From assembly GCF_007989805.1 (NCBI RefSeq), contig NZ_BJUB01000004.1, positions 248,001 to 312,000 on the forward strand: a DNA stretch of 64,000 nt, written 5' to 3'. This stretch comes from Cellulomonas xylanilytica. Its GTDB lineage: Bacteria; Actinomycetota; Actinomycetes; Actinomycetales; Cellulomonadaceae. This document shows, piece after piece, positions 28,001-36,374 of this stretch (positions within the stretch are counted from its first letter, which is position 1; every line of letters starts with the position of its first letter). A program made the translations under genes and the position numbers. Under the pieces are notes generated by a model. It saw only the letters and a program-made list of their open reading frames with translations, was not told the DNA's origin and searched no databases.

Positions 28001-28015
28001 GGGGGCTAGGCCCCC
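28001..28015 (-). terminator. hairpin centred on the dop stop codon
   Basis: GGGGGC-CTA-GCCCCC on the minus strand forms a 6-bp GC stem over the dop TAG. A second, longer-range arm (27967-27974) could extend it. Confidence 0.5.
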
Positions 28016-29628
28016 AGCGCGTCCAGGAGCGCGGTCGCGTCGGGGCTGCGGTCCAGCAGCTCTCCCACGTGCGCCTGCGTGCCTCGCAACGGGTCGCGCA
28101 TCGGCACCCTCTGCAGCGTCGCCGCACCCGGCACGTCGAACACCACCGAGTCCCAGCTGGCTGCGGAGATCTCGCCGCCGTACCGCGCGACCGCCTCGCC
28201 CCGGAAGTAGGCGCGGGTGTCCCGGGGCGGGTGGACGACCGCGTCGGCGACCTCCTCGGCGCTCACGAGCAGCTCCACCGCGCCCGCCTGGACCAGCCGG
28301 TGGTAGAGGCCGCGCTCGGGGCGCACGTCGGACCACTGCAGGTCCATGGCGGCCAGTCGCGGGTGGTCCCACGCCAGCCGGTCGCGGCGGCGCATGCCCT
28401 CGAGCAGCCGGAGCTTGGCCAGCCACTCGACCTCACGGGCGCACGACGCCGGGTCCGAGCCGAGCCGGTCGAGCACCGAGGCCCAGCGCGCCAGCACGTC
28501 GGCGGTCTGTGCGTCGGGCTCGTCGCCGGTGTGCGCCAGGGCCGCGAGCACGGCGTCCAGGTACTCGCGCTGCACCTCGAGCGCAGTCAGGTGGCGCCCG
28601 TCGGCCAGCTCCACCCGCGCGGTGAGGGTGACGTCGTGGCTGACCACGTGCACGGCGTGCACCGGGTCGCGCAGCGCGAGACGGTCGATCGCCGCGAGCG
28701 CTCCCCCGGACCCGTGCTCGGTCACCGCCCGCTCGATGAGCCACAGCACCAGGGACGTGGTGCCCAGCCGCAGGTACGTCGCGACCTCCAGCATCGTCGC
28801 GTCCCCGATGATCACGTGCAGCCGGCGCCACCGGTCCGGGTCGGCGTGCGGCTCGTCGCGCGTGTTGATGATCGGCCGGCGCAGCGTAGTCTCCAGGCCG
28901 ATCTCGGCCTCCATGTAGTCCGCGCGCTGCGACAGCTGGAAGCCCGGCTCCTCGCCGCGCTGGCCCAGGCCCACGCGGCCGGCGCCGGTGAAGACCTGGC
29001 GCGTGACGAAGAACGGGATCAGCCGCGCGGCCAGGTCGTGGAACGGGACGGCCCGGTCAACGAGGTAGTTCTCGTGCATGCCGTAGGTGGCACCCTTGCC
29101 GTCCACGTTGTTCTTGTAGAGCGCGACGTCCGGCAGCGCCGCGGTCGACGTGAGCGCGCGGACCGACGCGAGCATCACGCGCTCCCCGGCGCGGTCCCAG
29201 CGGACCGCGTCGAGCGGGTTGGTGACCTCCGGCGAGGAGTACTCCGGATGGGCGTGGTCGACGTACAGGCGCGCGCCGTTGGTCAGGATGACGTTCGCGG
29301 CGCCCGGGTCCTCGTACTCCTCCGCCGTGGCCCGGGGCAGGGCCTGCGGGCCGTCGGCGGACCGGTCGTCGCCGGACGGCGCAGCCTTCTCCGGGTCGTC
29401 CGTCAGCAGCGACGGGTGGGCCGACGCCCGCTGCAGGTGGAAGCCGCGGGCGTCGTGCAGCGGGTCCTCGTCGTCGTAGTCCCAGCGGGCCTTGGCCCGG
29501 GCGCCCTCGCGCGCGGCGGCGTGCACCGCGACGACGTGGCTGGACAGCAGCATCGGGTTGGCCAGCGGGCGTCCGGGCTGCAGGATCCCATACTCGGTCT
29601 CGATCCCCATCACGCGGCGCACGGTCAC
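28006..29628 (-). CDS. dop: Pup deamidase / depupylase
   Basis: The 540-residue PafA homologue deamidates Pup-Gln to Pup-Glu and removes Pup from proteins. It has MGIETEYGI (E10, E12), the catalytic aspartate D124 in RLYVDHAHPEYSSPE and [10 protein letters not shown]. It carries the extra Dop loop and a charged insertion (about 45-105, DYDDEDPLHDARG...) absent from pafA. The GTG start is supported by TAGTGT exactly 6 nt upstream (leaderless). An internal ATG at MGIETEYG is the alternative. It lies between arc and pup on the same strand, as in other actinobacteria. Confidence 0.95.
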   Translation of the reverse strand: MTVRRVMGIETEYGILQPGRPLANPMLLSSHVVAVHAAAREGARAKARWDYDDEDPLHDARGFHLQRASAHPSLLTDDPEKAAPSGDDRSADGPQALPRATAEEYEDPGAANVILTNGARLYVDHAHPEYSSPEVTNPLDAVRWDRAGERVMLASVRALTSTAALPDVALYKNNVDGKGATYGMHENYLVDRAVPFHDLAARLIPFFVTRQVFTGAGRVGLGQRGEEPGFQLSQRADYMEAEIGLETTLRRPIINTRDEPHADPDRWRRLHVIIGDATMLEVATYLRLGTTSLVLWLIERAVTEHGSGGALAAIDRLALRDPVHAVHVVSHDVTLTARVELADGRHLTALEVQREYLDAVLAALAHTGDEPDAQTADVLARWASVLDRLGSDPASCAREVEWLAKLRLLEGMRRRDRLAWDHPRLAAMDLQWSDVRPERGLYHRLVQAGAVELLVSAEEVADAVVHPPRDTRAYFRGEAVARYGGEISAASWDSVVFDVPGAATLQRVPMRDPLRGTQAHVGELLDRSPDATALLDALGA

Positions 29629-29634
29629 GGGACC

Positions 29635-29640
29635 ACACTA
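29635..29640 (-). promoter_or_regulatory. -10 box TAGTGT of dop (leaderless)
   Basis: TAGTGT-GGTCCC-GTG on the minus strand places the expected transcription start on the start codon itself. No Shine-Dalgarno is present. Confidence 0.55.
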
Positions 29641-29675
29641 AGGTCCGGTGACCGCGCGCCGACGCGGACGTCCGT

Positions 29676-31310
29676 CTAGAGGTACTGACCGGTGCTGGTG
29701 ACGTTCTCGATGGTGCGCGAGCCCTCGGCGCCCTTCTTGCCCTGCACGATCGTCCGGATGAAGACGATCCGCTCGCCCTTCTTGCCGGAGATGCGCGCCC
29801 AGTCGTCGGGGTTCGTCGTGTTGGGCAGGTCCTCGTTCTCACGGAACTCGTCGACGCACGCCGTGAGCAGGTGGTCCACCCGGATGCCCCGCTGGCCGTC
29901 GCTCAGGAAGTCCTTGATGGCCGACTTCTTGGCGCGGTCGACGACGTTCTGGATCATCGCCCCCGAGTTGAAGTCCTTGAAGTACAGGACCTCCTTGTCG
30001 CCGCTCGCGTAGGTGACCTCGAGGAACCGGTTCTCGTCGCTCTCCGTGTACATGCGCTCGACCACCCGCGTGATCATCGCCTCGACGGCCGCCGTGGGCG
30101 ACCCGCCGTGCTCGGCGATGTCGTCGGGGTGGATCGGGAGCGTCGGTACGAGGTACTTGCCGAAGATCTCCCGGGCACCCTCCGCGTCCGGCCGCTCGAT
30201 CTTGATCTTCACGTCCAGCCGGCCGGGCCGCAGGATCGCCGGGTCGATCATGTCCTCGCGGTTCGACGCCCCGATGACGATGACGTTCTCCAGCCGCTCC
30301 ACGCCGTCGATCTCGCTCAGCAGCTGCGGCACGATCGTCGTCTCGACGTCGCTCGAGACGCCCGTCCCGCGGGTGCGGAACAGCGACTCCATCTCGTCGA
30401 AGAACACGACGACGGGGTGCCCCTGCGACGCCTTCTCGCGCGCCCGGGCGAAGATCAGCCGGATGTGCCGCTCCGTCTCGCCGACGTACTTGTTGAGCAG
30501 CTCGGGGCCCTTGACGTTGAGGAAGAAGCTGCGGGTGTCCGCGACGTCCTCGCCCTTGGCGGCCGCCGCGGTGGCGGCCAGCGAGTGCGCGACGGCCTTG
30601 GCGATGAGCGTCTTGCCGCACCCCGGCGGGCCGTACAGCAGCACGCCCTTCGGCGGCTTGAGCCCGTGCTCCCGGAACAGCTCCGGGTGCAGGAACGGCA
30701 GCTCGACGGCGTCGCGGATCGCCTCGATCTGCGGCCCGAGCCCGCCGATGTCCTCGTAGTCGATGTCCGGCACCTCTTCGAGGACCAGCTCCTCGACCTC
30801 GGCGCGCGGGATGACCTCGAACACGAAGCCGCTGCGCGAGTCGATGGTCAGCGCGTCGCCGATCCGCACGTGCGCGTCACGGACCTGGCCGGCGAAGCGC
30901 ACGACACGCTCCTCGTCGCCGCGGCCGACCACCAGCGCACGCTCGGTGCCCAGCAGCTCCTTCACCGTGACGAGCTCGCCGACCTCCTCGTACCCACCGG
31001 CCTCGACCACGGTCAGGGCCTCGTTGAGCATGACCTCCTGGCCGGGCCGCAGGCGCGAGACGTCGAGCGACGGGCTGGCGCCCACGTGCATCTTGCGGCC
31101 CGACGACACGATGTCCACCGTGCCGTCGGCCCGGGAGCCGAGGAACGTCGCGTACGTGCCCGGAGGCTTGGCCAGGTCGTCGACCTGCCGCTTGAGGTCG
31201 ATGATCTGCTCGCGCGCCGCCACCAGCGCGTCGCTGAGCCGCTCGTTCTTGGCAGCGAGCACAGTCAGCTCTCGGTGCAGGTCCCTGCCAGGGGCTGCCG
31301 GATCGGTCAT
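29676..31310 (-). CDS. arc: proteasome-associated AAA ATPase
   Basis: The 544-residue hexameric unfoldase (Mpa/ARC) recognises pupylated proteins and feeds them into the 20S core. An N-terminal coiled coil (about 12-48) binds Pup. OB-fold interdomains (about 50-170) follow, then the AAA module with Walker A GPPGCGKT (227-234), Walker B VVFFDE (301-306) and arginine-finger region ILRPGRLD. It ends in QYL, the docking tail that inserts into the alpha ring. The ATG has GGAGGCCG upstream. It stands first in the cluster, 47 nt before dop. Confidence 0.97.
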   Translation of the reverse strand: MTDPAAPGRDLHRELTVLAAKNERLSDALVAAREQIIDLKRQVDDLAKPPGTYATFLGSRADGTVDIVSSGRKMHVGASPSLDVSRLRPGQEVMLNEALTVVEAGGYEEVGELVTVKELLGTERALVVGRGDEERVVRFAGQVRDAHVRIGDALTIDSRSGFVFEVIPRAEVEELVLEEVPDIDYEDIGGLGPQIEAIRDAVELPFLHPELFREHGLKPPKGVLLYGPPGCGKTLIAKAVAHSLAATAAAAKGEDVADTRSFFLNVKGPELLNKYVGETERHIRLIFARAREKASQGHPVVVFFDEMESLFRTRGTGVSSDVETTIVPQLLSEIDGVERLENVIVIGASNREDMIDPAILRPGRLDVKIKIERPDAEGAREIFGKYLVPTLPIHPDDIAEHGGSPTAAVEAMITRVVERMYTESDENRFLEVTYASGDKEVLYFKDFNSGAMIQNVVDRAKKSAIKDFLSDGQRGIRVDHLLTACVDEFRENEDLPNTTNPDDWARISGKKGERIVFIRTIVQGKKGAEGSRTIENVTSTGQYL

Positions 31311-31390
31311 CTCGTCGGCCTCCGTTCCGCGTCGCGCGTGGTCGTCACTCCGTCCCCACCGTGCACGGCTCTGTGCCTGCTGGTCCGACG

Positions 31391-31410
31391 ACCCTAACCA
31401 CCAGTGTCAA
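31391..31410 (-). promoter_or_regulatory. candidate arc promoter region
   Basis: TTGACA (31405-31410) and TAGGGT (31391-31396) occur on the minus strand about 80 nt before arc. They are only 8 nt apart, so they cannot be a standard -35/-10 pair; TAGGGT is the likelier -10. Confidence 0.3.
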
Positions 31411-31534
31411 CACAGGCCGTCCGACGCGCGCAGCCGTTCTCGAGCAGCGGACAGTGCTGGTGGTCGGCCCGTGCCTGCGCTCCGCTGCGGGCGCGTGCCG
31501 CTGGCGCGACCCACACCCTCCGCTGCAGTCCGGC

Positions 31535-32548
31535 TCAGGCCTCCTGAGGCGCCTGGCCCACGTCCCGGCGCGCGCGGCGCAGCTTCTTGTCCGAGACGAG
31601 CCGCTCCCCCATGGCCTCGGGCGACCACAGCTCGGAGTCGTCCACGGCGGGTGCACCGTCGGGTGCCACCGGGTAGGCGCCCTTGGCCGGGCGACGACGG
31701 CGCTGGGGTGCCTCGACACCGTCGGCGAGCCGGCGGGTGGTGAGCAGGAAGCCGGTGTGCCCGATCATGCGGTGCTGCGGGCGCACGGCGAGGCCCTCCA
31801 GGTGCCAGCCGCGCACCATGGACTCCCACGCCTCGGGCTCGGTGTACCGGCCGTCGGTGCGGATGTCCTCGGCGAGCCGGGAGAGCTGGGTGGTCGTCGC
31901 GACGTACGAGATGAAGACGCCCCCGGGCGCGAGCGCCTCGGCGACGGCGTCCAGGTTCTCCCACGGGGCGAGCATGTCGAGCACGACCCGGTCGACGGTG
32001 CCGGGCTCGGCCACGGTCGGCAGCACGTCCGAGAGGTCACCGACGGACAGCTCCCACGCCGGGTGCGGTCCGCCGAAGAACCCCTCGACGTTGCCGCGCG
32101 CGATGGCCGCGAAGTCCTCGCGGCGCTCGATGGAGTGCAGGGACCCGCCGTCGCCGACCGCGCGCAGCAGCGACATGGTCAGCGCGCCGGAGCCGACGCC
32201 CGCCTCGATCACGCGGGCACCCGGGTAGATGTCGGCCATCGCGACGATCTGGCCGGAGTCCTTCGGGTAGACCACCGCAGCGCCGCGGGGCATGGACAGC
32301 ACGTAGTCGGCGAGCAGCGGGCGGACCGCGAGGTACTCGATGCCGGCGGTGTTGCGGACGACGGACCCCTCGGGCGAGCCGAGGAGCTGGTCGTGGTCGA
32401 GGTAGCCGCGGTGCGTGTGGAACGAGGCGCCCTCGGCGAGCGTGATCGTGTGCAGGCGGCCGCGGGGGTCGGTGAGCTGCACGCGGTCGCCCGCACGGAA
32501 GAGGCCGCGGCGCTGCGCGGCCCCGGTGGACGTCTGGTCGGGGTTCAC
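31535..32548 (-). CDS. trmI: tRNA (adenine-58-N1)-methyltransferase
   Basis: The 337-residue enzyme methylates A58 in the T-loop of tRNA. It has an N-terminal beta-barrel (GDRVQLTDPRGRLHTITLAEG) and a class I methyltransferase core with EAGVGSGALT (115-124), SIERREDFA and the catalytic-region motif VVLDMLAPWE. The actinobacterial gene commonly sits next to arc. The GTG start lies 11 nt after the peptidase stop, so the two genes are probably co-transcribed. A basic C-terminal tail of about 60 residues (RRRRPAKG...) extends beyond the core. Confidence 0.93.
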   Translation of the reverse strand: MNPDQTSTGAAQRRGLFRAGDRVQLTDPRGRLHTITLAEGASFHTHRGYLDHDQLLGSPEGSVVRNTAGIEYLAVRPLLADYVLSMPRGAAVVYPKDSGQIVAMADIYPGARVIEAGVGSGALTMSLLRAVGDGGSLHSIERREDFAAIARGNVEGFFGGPHPAWELSVGDLSDVLPTVAEPGTVDRVVLDMLAPWENLDAVAEALAPGGVFISYVATTTQLSRLAEDIRTDGRYTEPEAWESMVRGWHLEGLAVRPQHRMIGHTGFLLTTRRLADGVEAPQRRRRPAKGAYPVAPDGAPAVDDSELWSPEAMGERLVSDKKLRRARRDVGQAPQEA

Positions 32549-32559
32549 GGTGCCCGAGT

Positions 32560-33693
32560 CTAGGAGCGGATCGCGGCCACGACGTCCATCGCGCGGATCA
32601 GGCCGACGACGCGACCGTCGACGACCGCGACGACGACGGCGGAGTGCTCGGTGGCGCGGCCGACGGCGGCCACCAGCTCCTGGCCCGTGAGGAGCCCGTC
32701 GACGACCGCCCCGCCGGGCAGGGGGACGGCGACCGCGGTCACCGGGGTGGTCCCGGCGGCGGCCGGAGGCACCGAGGCGGCGGCGGCACGGTCGACGTAG
32801 GCGGCCGGCCGGCCGTCGGGCGACAGGATGACGACCTCCTCGGCACCCGCCGCGGCGGCGAGCGCACCGGCGTGCGCGATCGACTCGGTGTGCCCGACCC
32901 CGGTCGCCCGGCGGCCCACGGACGCCACCGTCATCAGGCCCACGGCCTTCTGCGTGCGGCCACCACGCACCGCGGCGGAGGCGCCCGACCACAGGAACGC
33001 GCCGATCAGTGCCGCCCAGACCACGTCGTAGATCTCGGGCGGGCGGCCCTGCACGAGCGGCAGCAGCAGCGCCCACGCGAACACCGCGACGGCGACGACG
33101 CGCCCCACCCAGCCGGCCGCGACCGTCCCCGTGTGCCGGTTCTTGGTCGCGGCCCAGACGGCAGCCTCCAGCAGGAACCCCCCGTCGAGCGGCAGCCCGG
33201 GGACGAGGTTGAACAGCCCGACGAACGCGTTGGTCAGGCACCCGGACCAGACGAGCAGCCCGACGAGGCTGGTCGTCTCGACGCCCTGCGCGACCGCGAG
33301 GAAGCCGGCGGCGAGCACGAGGTTGGCGATCGGTCCGACGACGGCGATCAGCGCGCTGCTCGCGGGTGTCGGCGTGGCACCGGCGAACGCCGTGTGCCCG
33401 CCCCACAGGGTGAGCACGAACTCGCGCGGCTGCTGCCCGCGGGCGCGCGCCATGAGCCCGTGCGCCAGCTCGTGCACGAGCACGGAGGCGAACAGCAGGA
33501 CCACGAAGCCGAGGGCCACGACGTAGACCAGGGCCCCGAGGTTGTCCGCCCGGGCGCGGACGGTCGGCGCGAAGATCAGCGTGAGCACGACCGCGGCGAT
33601 GAGCCAGCTCGGGGCCAGGATGATCGGCGCGCCCACCGCGCGGCCGATCACCCAGCCGGACGATCGTCGTGCGGGGGGTCGGGAGGCGCTCAC
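32560..33693 (-). CDS. site-2-type membrane metalloprotease with CBS pair
   Basis: The 377-residue intramembrane protease of family M50 has zinc motif HELAH (74-78) in a transmembrane helix and the second ligand motif NLVPGLPLDGG (162-172). About six helices precede a C-terminal CBS-domain pair (about 240-377) that may sense nucleotides. It probably cleaves within transmembrane segments. The substrate is unknown. The GTG start has TACTCT 6 nt upstream and no Shine-Dalgarno (leaderless). It is divergent from the RecB-like nuclease and precedes trmI. Confidence 0.9.
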   Translation of the reverse strand: MSASRPPARRSSGWVIGRAVGAPIILAPSWLIAAVVLTLIFAPTVRARADNLGALVYVVALGFVVLLFASVLVHELAHGLMARARGQQPREFVLTLWGGHTAFAGATPTPASSALIAVVGPIANLVLAAGFLAVAQGVETTSLVGLLVWSGCLTNAFVGLFNLVPGLPLDGGFLLEAAVWAATKNRHTGTVAAGWVGRVVAVAVFAWALLLPLVQGRPPEIYDVVWAALIGAFLWSGASAAVRGGRTQKAVGLMTVASVGRRATGVGHTESIAHAGALAAAAGAEEVVILSPDGRPAAYVDRAAAASVPPAAAGTTPVTAVAVPLPGGAVVDGLLTGQELVAAVGRATEHSAVVVAVVDGRVVGLIRAMDVVAAIRS

Positions 33694-33699
33694 GGGTCA

Positions 33700-33705
33700 A
33701 GAGTA
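33700..33705 (-). promoter_or_regulatory. -10 box TACTCT of the M50 protease gene
   Basis: TACTCT-TGACCC-GTG on the minus strand has 6-nt spacing (leaderless). It is the left half of a compact divergent promoter; its -35 region overlaps that of the RecB-like gene. Confidence 0.55.
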
Positions 33706-33741
33706 GGTGGGTCGGTGGTCGGTCGTGTGGGCGCCCCCGCC

Positions 33742-33747
33742 TACGCT
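33742..33747 (+). promoter_or_regulatory. -10 box TACGCT of the RecB-like gene
   Basis: TACGCT-CGAGGC-GTG has 6-nt spacing. It is the right half of the divergent promoter; only 36 nt separate the two -10 boxes. Confidence 0.55.
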
Positions 33748-33753
33748 CGAGGC

Positions 33754-34710
33754 GTGACAGTGCAGCACCTCGACCAGGACACGCCGGACCTCCCGTCGGC
33801 CACGCTGGGCGACGACGCCGTGGAGGAGTCGGTCGAGGCCGCCGTCGAGGCGGTGGCCACGGCGGCTGCCGCCGAGCGTCCCGCCTCGCGGCCCGGGCTG
33901 TCGCCGTCGCGCGCCAACGACTTCCTGCAGTGCCCCCAGCTCTTCCGGTTCCGCGTGATCGACCGGCTCCCGGAGCCGCCCAGCTCGGCCGCCGCCCGCG
34001 GGACCCTGGTGCACGCCGTCCTGGAGCACCTCTTCGACCTGCCCGCGCCGGAGCGGACGCTCGCGGCGGCGCACGCCCTGCTGCCGGACCAGTGGGCGAC
34101 GCTGCTCGAGCGCTCCCCCGCCGTCGGTGAGCTGTTCGCGGACCCGACGGAGCTGGCCGAGTGGCTGACCAGCGCGGAGGCGCTGCTCGCGACGTACTTC
34201 ACGCTCGAGGACCCGACGCGCATCCAGCCCCGGGAGCGCGAGCTGCTCGTCTCCACGGACCTGGACGAGGGCGGTCCCCAGCTGCGCGGCATCATCGACC
34301 GGGTCGACGTCGCGCCCAACGGCTGGGTGCGGGTCGTCGACTACAAGACGGGTCGGTCACCGCGGGCCGGGTTCGAGAGCTCGGCGCTGTTCCAGATGCG
34401 CTTCTACGCGTACGTCATCTGGCGTACCCGCGGTGTGCTCCCCAAGCGCCTCCAGCTCGAGTACCTGGGCGACGGCGTGGTCCTCACGCACGAGCCCACC
34501 GAGGCCGAGATGGCGACCGTCGAGGCGCGGGTGCGGTCCATCTGGGGCGGCATCGAGGACGCGGCCCGGTCCGGCGACTGGCGGCCGCGCACCTCGAAGC
34601 TGTGCGACTGGTGCTCGTTCAAGGCCCTGTGCCCGGCGTTCGGCGGCACGCCGCCCGAGGTGCCTGCCGGTGCCGTGGAGCGGTCGATCGGGGTCGTCCC
34701 CGCCGCCTGA
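33754..34710 (+). CDS. RecB-family Fe-S exonuclease (PD-(D/E)XK)
   Basis: The 318-residue stand-alone nuclease has the RecB/AddB-type core: H87 (GTLVHAVLEHL), D182 (GIIDRVD) and D196-K198 (VVDYKTG). Four cysteines fit an AddB/Cas4-like 4Fe-4S cluster: C60 in NDFLQCPQLFRFR, then C284, C287 and C293 in KLCDWCSFKALCP. It likely degrades or processes DNA ends; no helicase partner is nearby. The GTG chosen follows a -10 box by 6 nt (leaderless); a second GTG two codons later would be read from GAGG instead. The first 45 residues are acidic and low complexity. Confidence 0.9.
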   Translation: MTVQHLDQDTPDLPSATLGDDAVEESVEAAVEAVATAAAAERPASRPGLSPSRANDFLQCPQLFRFRVIDRLPEPPSSAAARGTLVHAVLEHLFDLPAPERTLAAAHALLPDQWATLLERSPAVGELFADPTELAEWLTSAEALLATYFTLEDPTRIQPRERELLVSTDLDEGGPQLRGIIDRVDVAPNGWVRVVDYKTGRSPRAGFESSALFQMRFYAYVIWRTRGVLPKRLQLEYLGDGVVLTHEPTEAEMATVEARVRSIWGGIEDAARSGDWRPRTSKLCDWCSFKALCPAFGGTPPEVPAGAVERSIGVVPAA

Positions 34711-34715
34711 CCGGC

Positions 34716-35408
34716 TCAGCTCGCGCGGCGCAGGTCGAGCACCTCGCCGCGCACGATCCGACCGAGCGCGCTCGGCGTGAGGTCGTGCAGGGAGGCGATC
34801 CGGCTCAGGCCCGGCTGCGCGGCGACCGGCTGCATGACCTCGATCGCGACGGTGCGCGCACCCGACGCCAGGGCGGAGGCGATGCCCGCGCGCGAGTCCT
34901 CGACGGCGACGCAGTCCGCGACGTCCACCCCGAGCAGCCGTGCTGCCGTCAGGTACGGCTCGGGGTCCGGCTTCGCCCGGGCGACCTCGTCCCCGCTGAC
35001 GACGACGTCGAACCGGCCGGCCGCGGCGGCGAACGGCTCGGCGAGCATGCGGAACGACGAGGTGACCAGCGCCATCGGCACCCCCGCGCCGTGCAGGTCC
35101 GCGAGCACCTGCTCCGCGCCCGGCTGCCACGGGATCCCCGCGGCGACGCCGTCGGCCACCCGGCGGTTGAGGAAGTCGACGATCTCCTCCAGCGGCAGGT
35201 CGACGCCGCGCTCCTGGAGCTTGCCGGCGGACACCAGCATCGGGTTGCCCACCAGGGACAGCCCGTCCTGGTGCGTCCAGACGCCCCCGTGCGCCTCGAC
35301 GAGCTCCGTCTCGGCGCCCATCCAGTAGGGCTCGGTGTCGATGAGCGTGCCGTCCATGTCCCACAGGACGGCAGCAGGCAGGACGAGGTCGGGGAAGGTG
35401 CTGGGCAT
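34716..35408 (-). CDS. HAD-family sugar-phosphatase-like hydrolase
   Basis: The 230-residue protein is a beta-phosphoglucomutase/phosphatase-type HAD hydrolase. Motif I is LWDMDGTLIDTEP (nucleophile D17, acid/base D19), motif II ALVTSS, motif III KPDPEPY (K) and motif IV VEDSRAGIASALASG. The cap helices lie between about 30 and 95. It should dephosphorylate a small phosphorylated metabolite. The ATG has TACGAT 6 nt upstream and no Shine-Dalgarno. The stop lies 5 nt from that of the RecB-like gene. Confidence 0.9.
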   Translation of the reverse strand: MPSTFPDLVLPAAVLWDMDGTLIDTEPYWMGAETELVEAHGGVWTHQDGLSLVGNPMLVSAGKLQERGVDLPLEEIVDFLNRRVADGVAAGIPWQPGAEQVLADLHGAGVPMALVTSSFRMLAEPFAAAAGRFDVVVSGDEVARAKPDPEPYLTAARLLGVDVADCVAVEDSRAGIASALASGARTVAIEVMQPVAAQPGLSRIASLHDLTPSALGRIVRGEVLDLRRAS

Positions 35409-35414
35409 CGGTCC

Positions 35415-35420
35415 ATCGTA
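35415..35420 (-). promoter_or_regulatory. -10 box TACGAT of the HAD gene (leaderless)
   Basis: TACGAT-GGACCG-ATG on the minus strand has 6-nt spacing. Confidence 0.55.
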
Positions 35421-35500
35421 CGAGGCCGCACCGATCCACCGGCGGGCCCCCGCTCCGACGCGCGCACGACGCCCGTCCGCATCCCTGCGGCCCCGCGCCT

Positions 35501-35506
35501 TACGCT
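35501..35506 (+). promoter_or_regulatory. -10 box TACGCT of the PAC2 gene (leaderless)
   Basis: TACGCT-GGCCCG-ATG has 6-nt spacing and no Shine-Dalgarno. Confidence 0.55.
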
Positions 35507-35512
35507 GGCCCG

Positions 35513-36370
35513 ATGAGCGAGACCACCCCGGCCGACCTCCCCGTCCGCGAGACCGTGCTGCTCGCGGCGTTCGAGGGCTGGAACGACGCGGGGTCGGCCG
35601 CCACCCAGGCGCTCGAGCACCTGCACGAGGTCTGGGACGCCGAGCAGGTGGACGAGCTGGACCCCGAGGAGTACCACGACTTCCAGGTCAACCGGCCGGT
35701 CGTCGGCCCTGGCCCGGACGGGCGCCGCGAGATCACCTGGCCCACGACCGCCGTCGCCGTGGCGACGGCACCCGTCAGCGGGCGACGGGTGGTCCTCGTG
35801 CACGGGATCGAGCCGTCGATGCGGTGGCGCCGGTACTGCACCGAGCTGCTGGAGATCGCCGCGGGGCTCGGCGTGGACACGGTCGTCACCGTCGGCGCCC
35901 TGCTGGCGGACGTGCCGCACACGCGCCCCATCCCGGTGAACACGACGAGCGAGGACGCGGACGTCCGGGACGCCTTCGGCCTCGAGCCGAACACGTACGA
36001 AGGACCGACGGGCATCGTCGGCGTGCTGCAGCACGAGGCCGCGGCACGCGGGATGCGCGCCATGTCCCTGTGGGCGGCCGTCCCGCACTACGTCGCGCAC
36101 CCCCCGTCGCCCAAGGCCACCCTGGCGATCCTGCACCGCATCGAGCAGCTGCTGGGCGAGCCGGTGCCGCTCGGCGAGCTCCCCGACGACTCGGCCGCGT
36201 GGCAGCACGGGGTCGACGAGCTGGCCGCGGAGGACGCCGAGATCGGCGAGTACGTGCACCAGCTGGAGGAGGCCAAGGACACGGCCGACCTGCCGGAGGC
36301 GAGCGGGGAGGCCATCGCCCAGGAGTTCGAGCGCTATCTGCGCCGCCGCGACAAGGGCACGGGCGGCTGA
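35513..36370 (+). CDS. PAC2-family protein
   Basis: The 285-residue protein fits the bacterial PAC2 (proteasome assembly chaperone-like) family: an N-terminal VLLAAFEGWNDAGSAAT, a VVLVHGIEPSMRWRRYC strand-turn, the VVTVGALLADVPHTRPI core and a helical C-terminus. Archaeal/eukaryotic relatives help assemble proteasomes. In actinobacteria the gene usually accompanies mshC, and a role in the Pup-proteasome system is only a hypothesis, although the locus here is just 4 kb away. The stop TGA is the exact loop of a GCGGC-TGA-GCCGC hairpin. It is convergent with mshC. Confidence 0.87.
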   Translation: MSETTPADLPVRETVLLAAFEGWNDAGSAATQALEHLHEVWDAEQVDELDPEEYHDFQVNRPVVGPGPDGRREITWPTTAVAVATAPVSGRRVVLVHGIEPSMRWRRYCTELLEIAAGLGVDTVVTVGALLADVPHTRPIPVNTTSEDADVRDAFGLEPNTYEGPTGIVGVLQHEAAARGMRAMSLWAAVPHYVAHPPSPKATLAILHRIEQLLGEPVPLGELPDDSAAWQHGVDELAAEDAEIGEYVHQLEEAKDTADLPEASGEAIAQEFERYLRRRDKGTGG

Positions 36371-36374
36371 GCCG

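Noticed and set aside
31391..31410. TTGACA plus TAGGGT as a standard sigma-70-type promoter for arc
   Set aside because: The elements are only 8 nt apart, far from the usual ~17, so they cannot be read as one -35/-10 pair.
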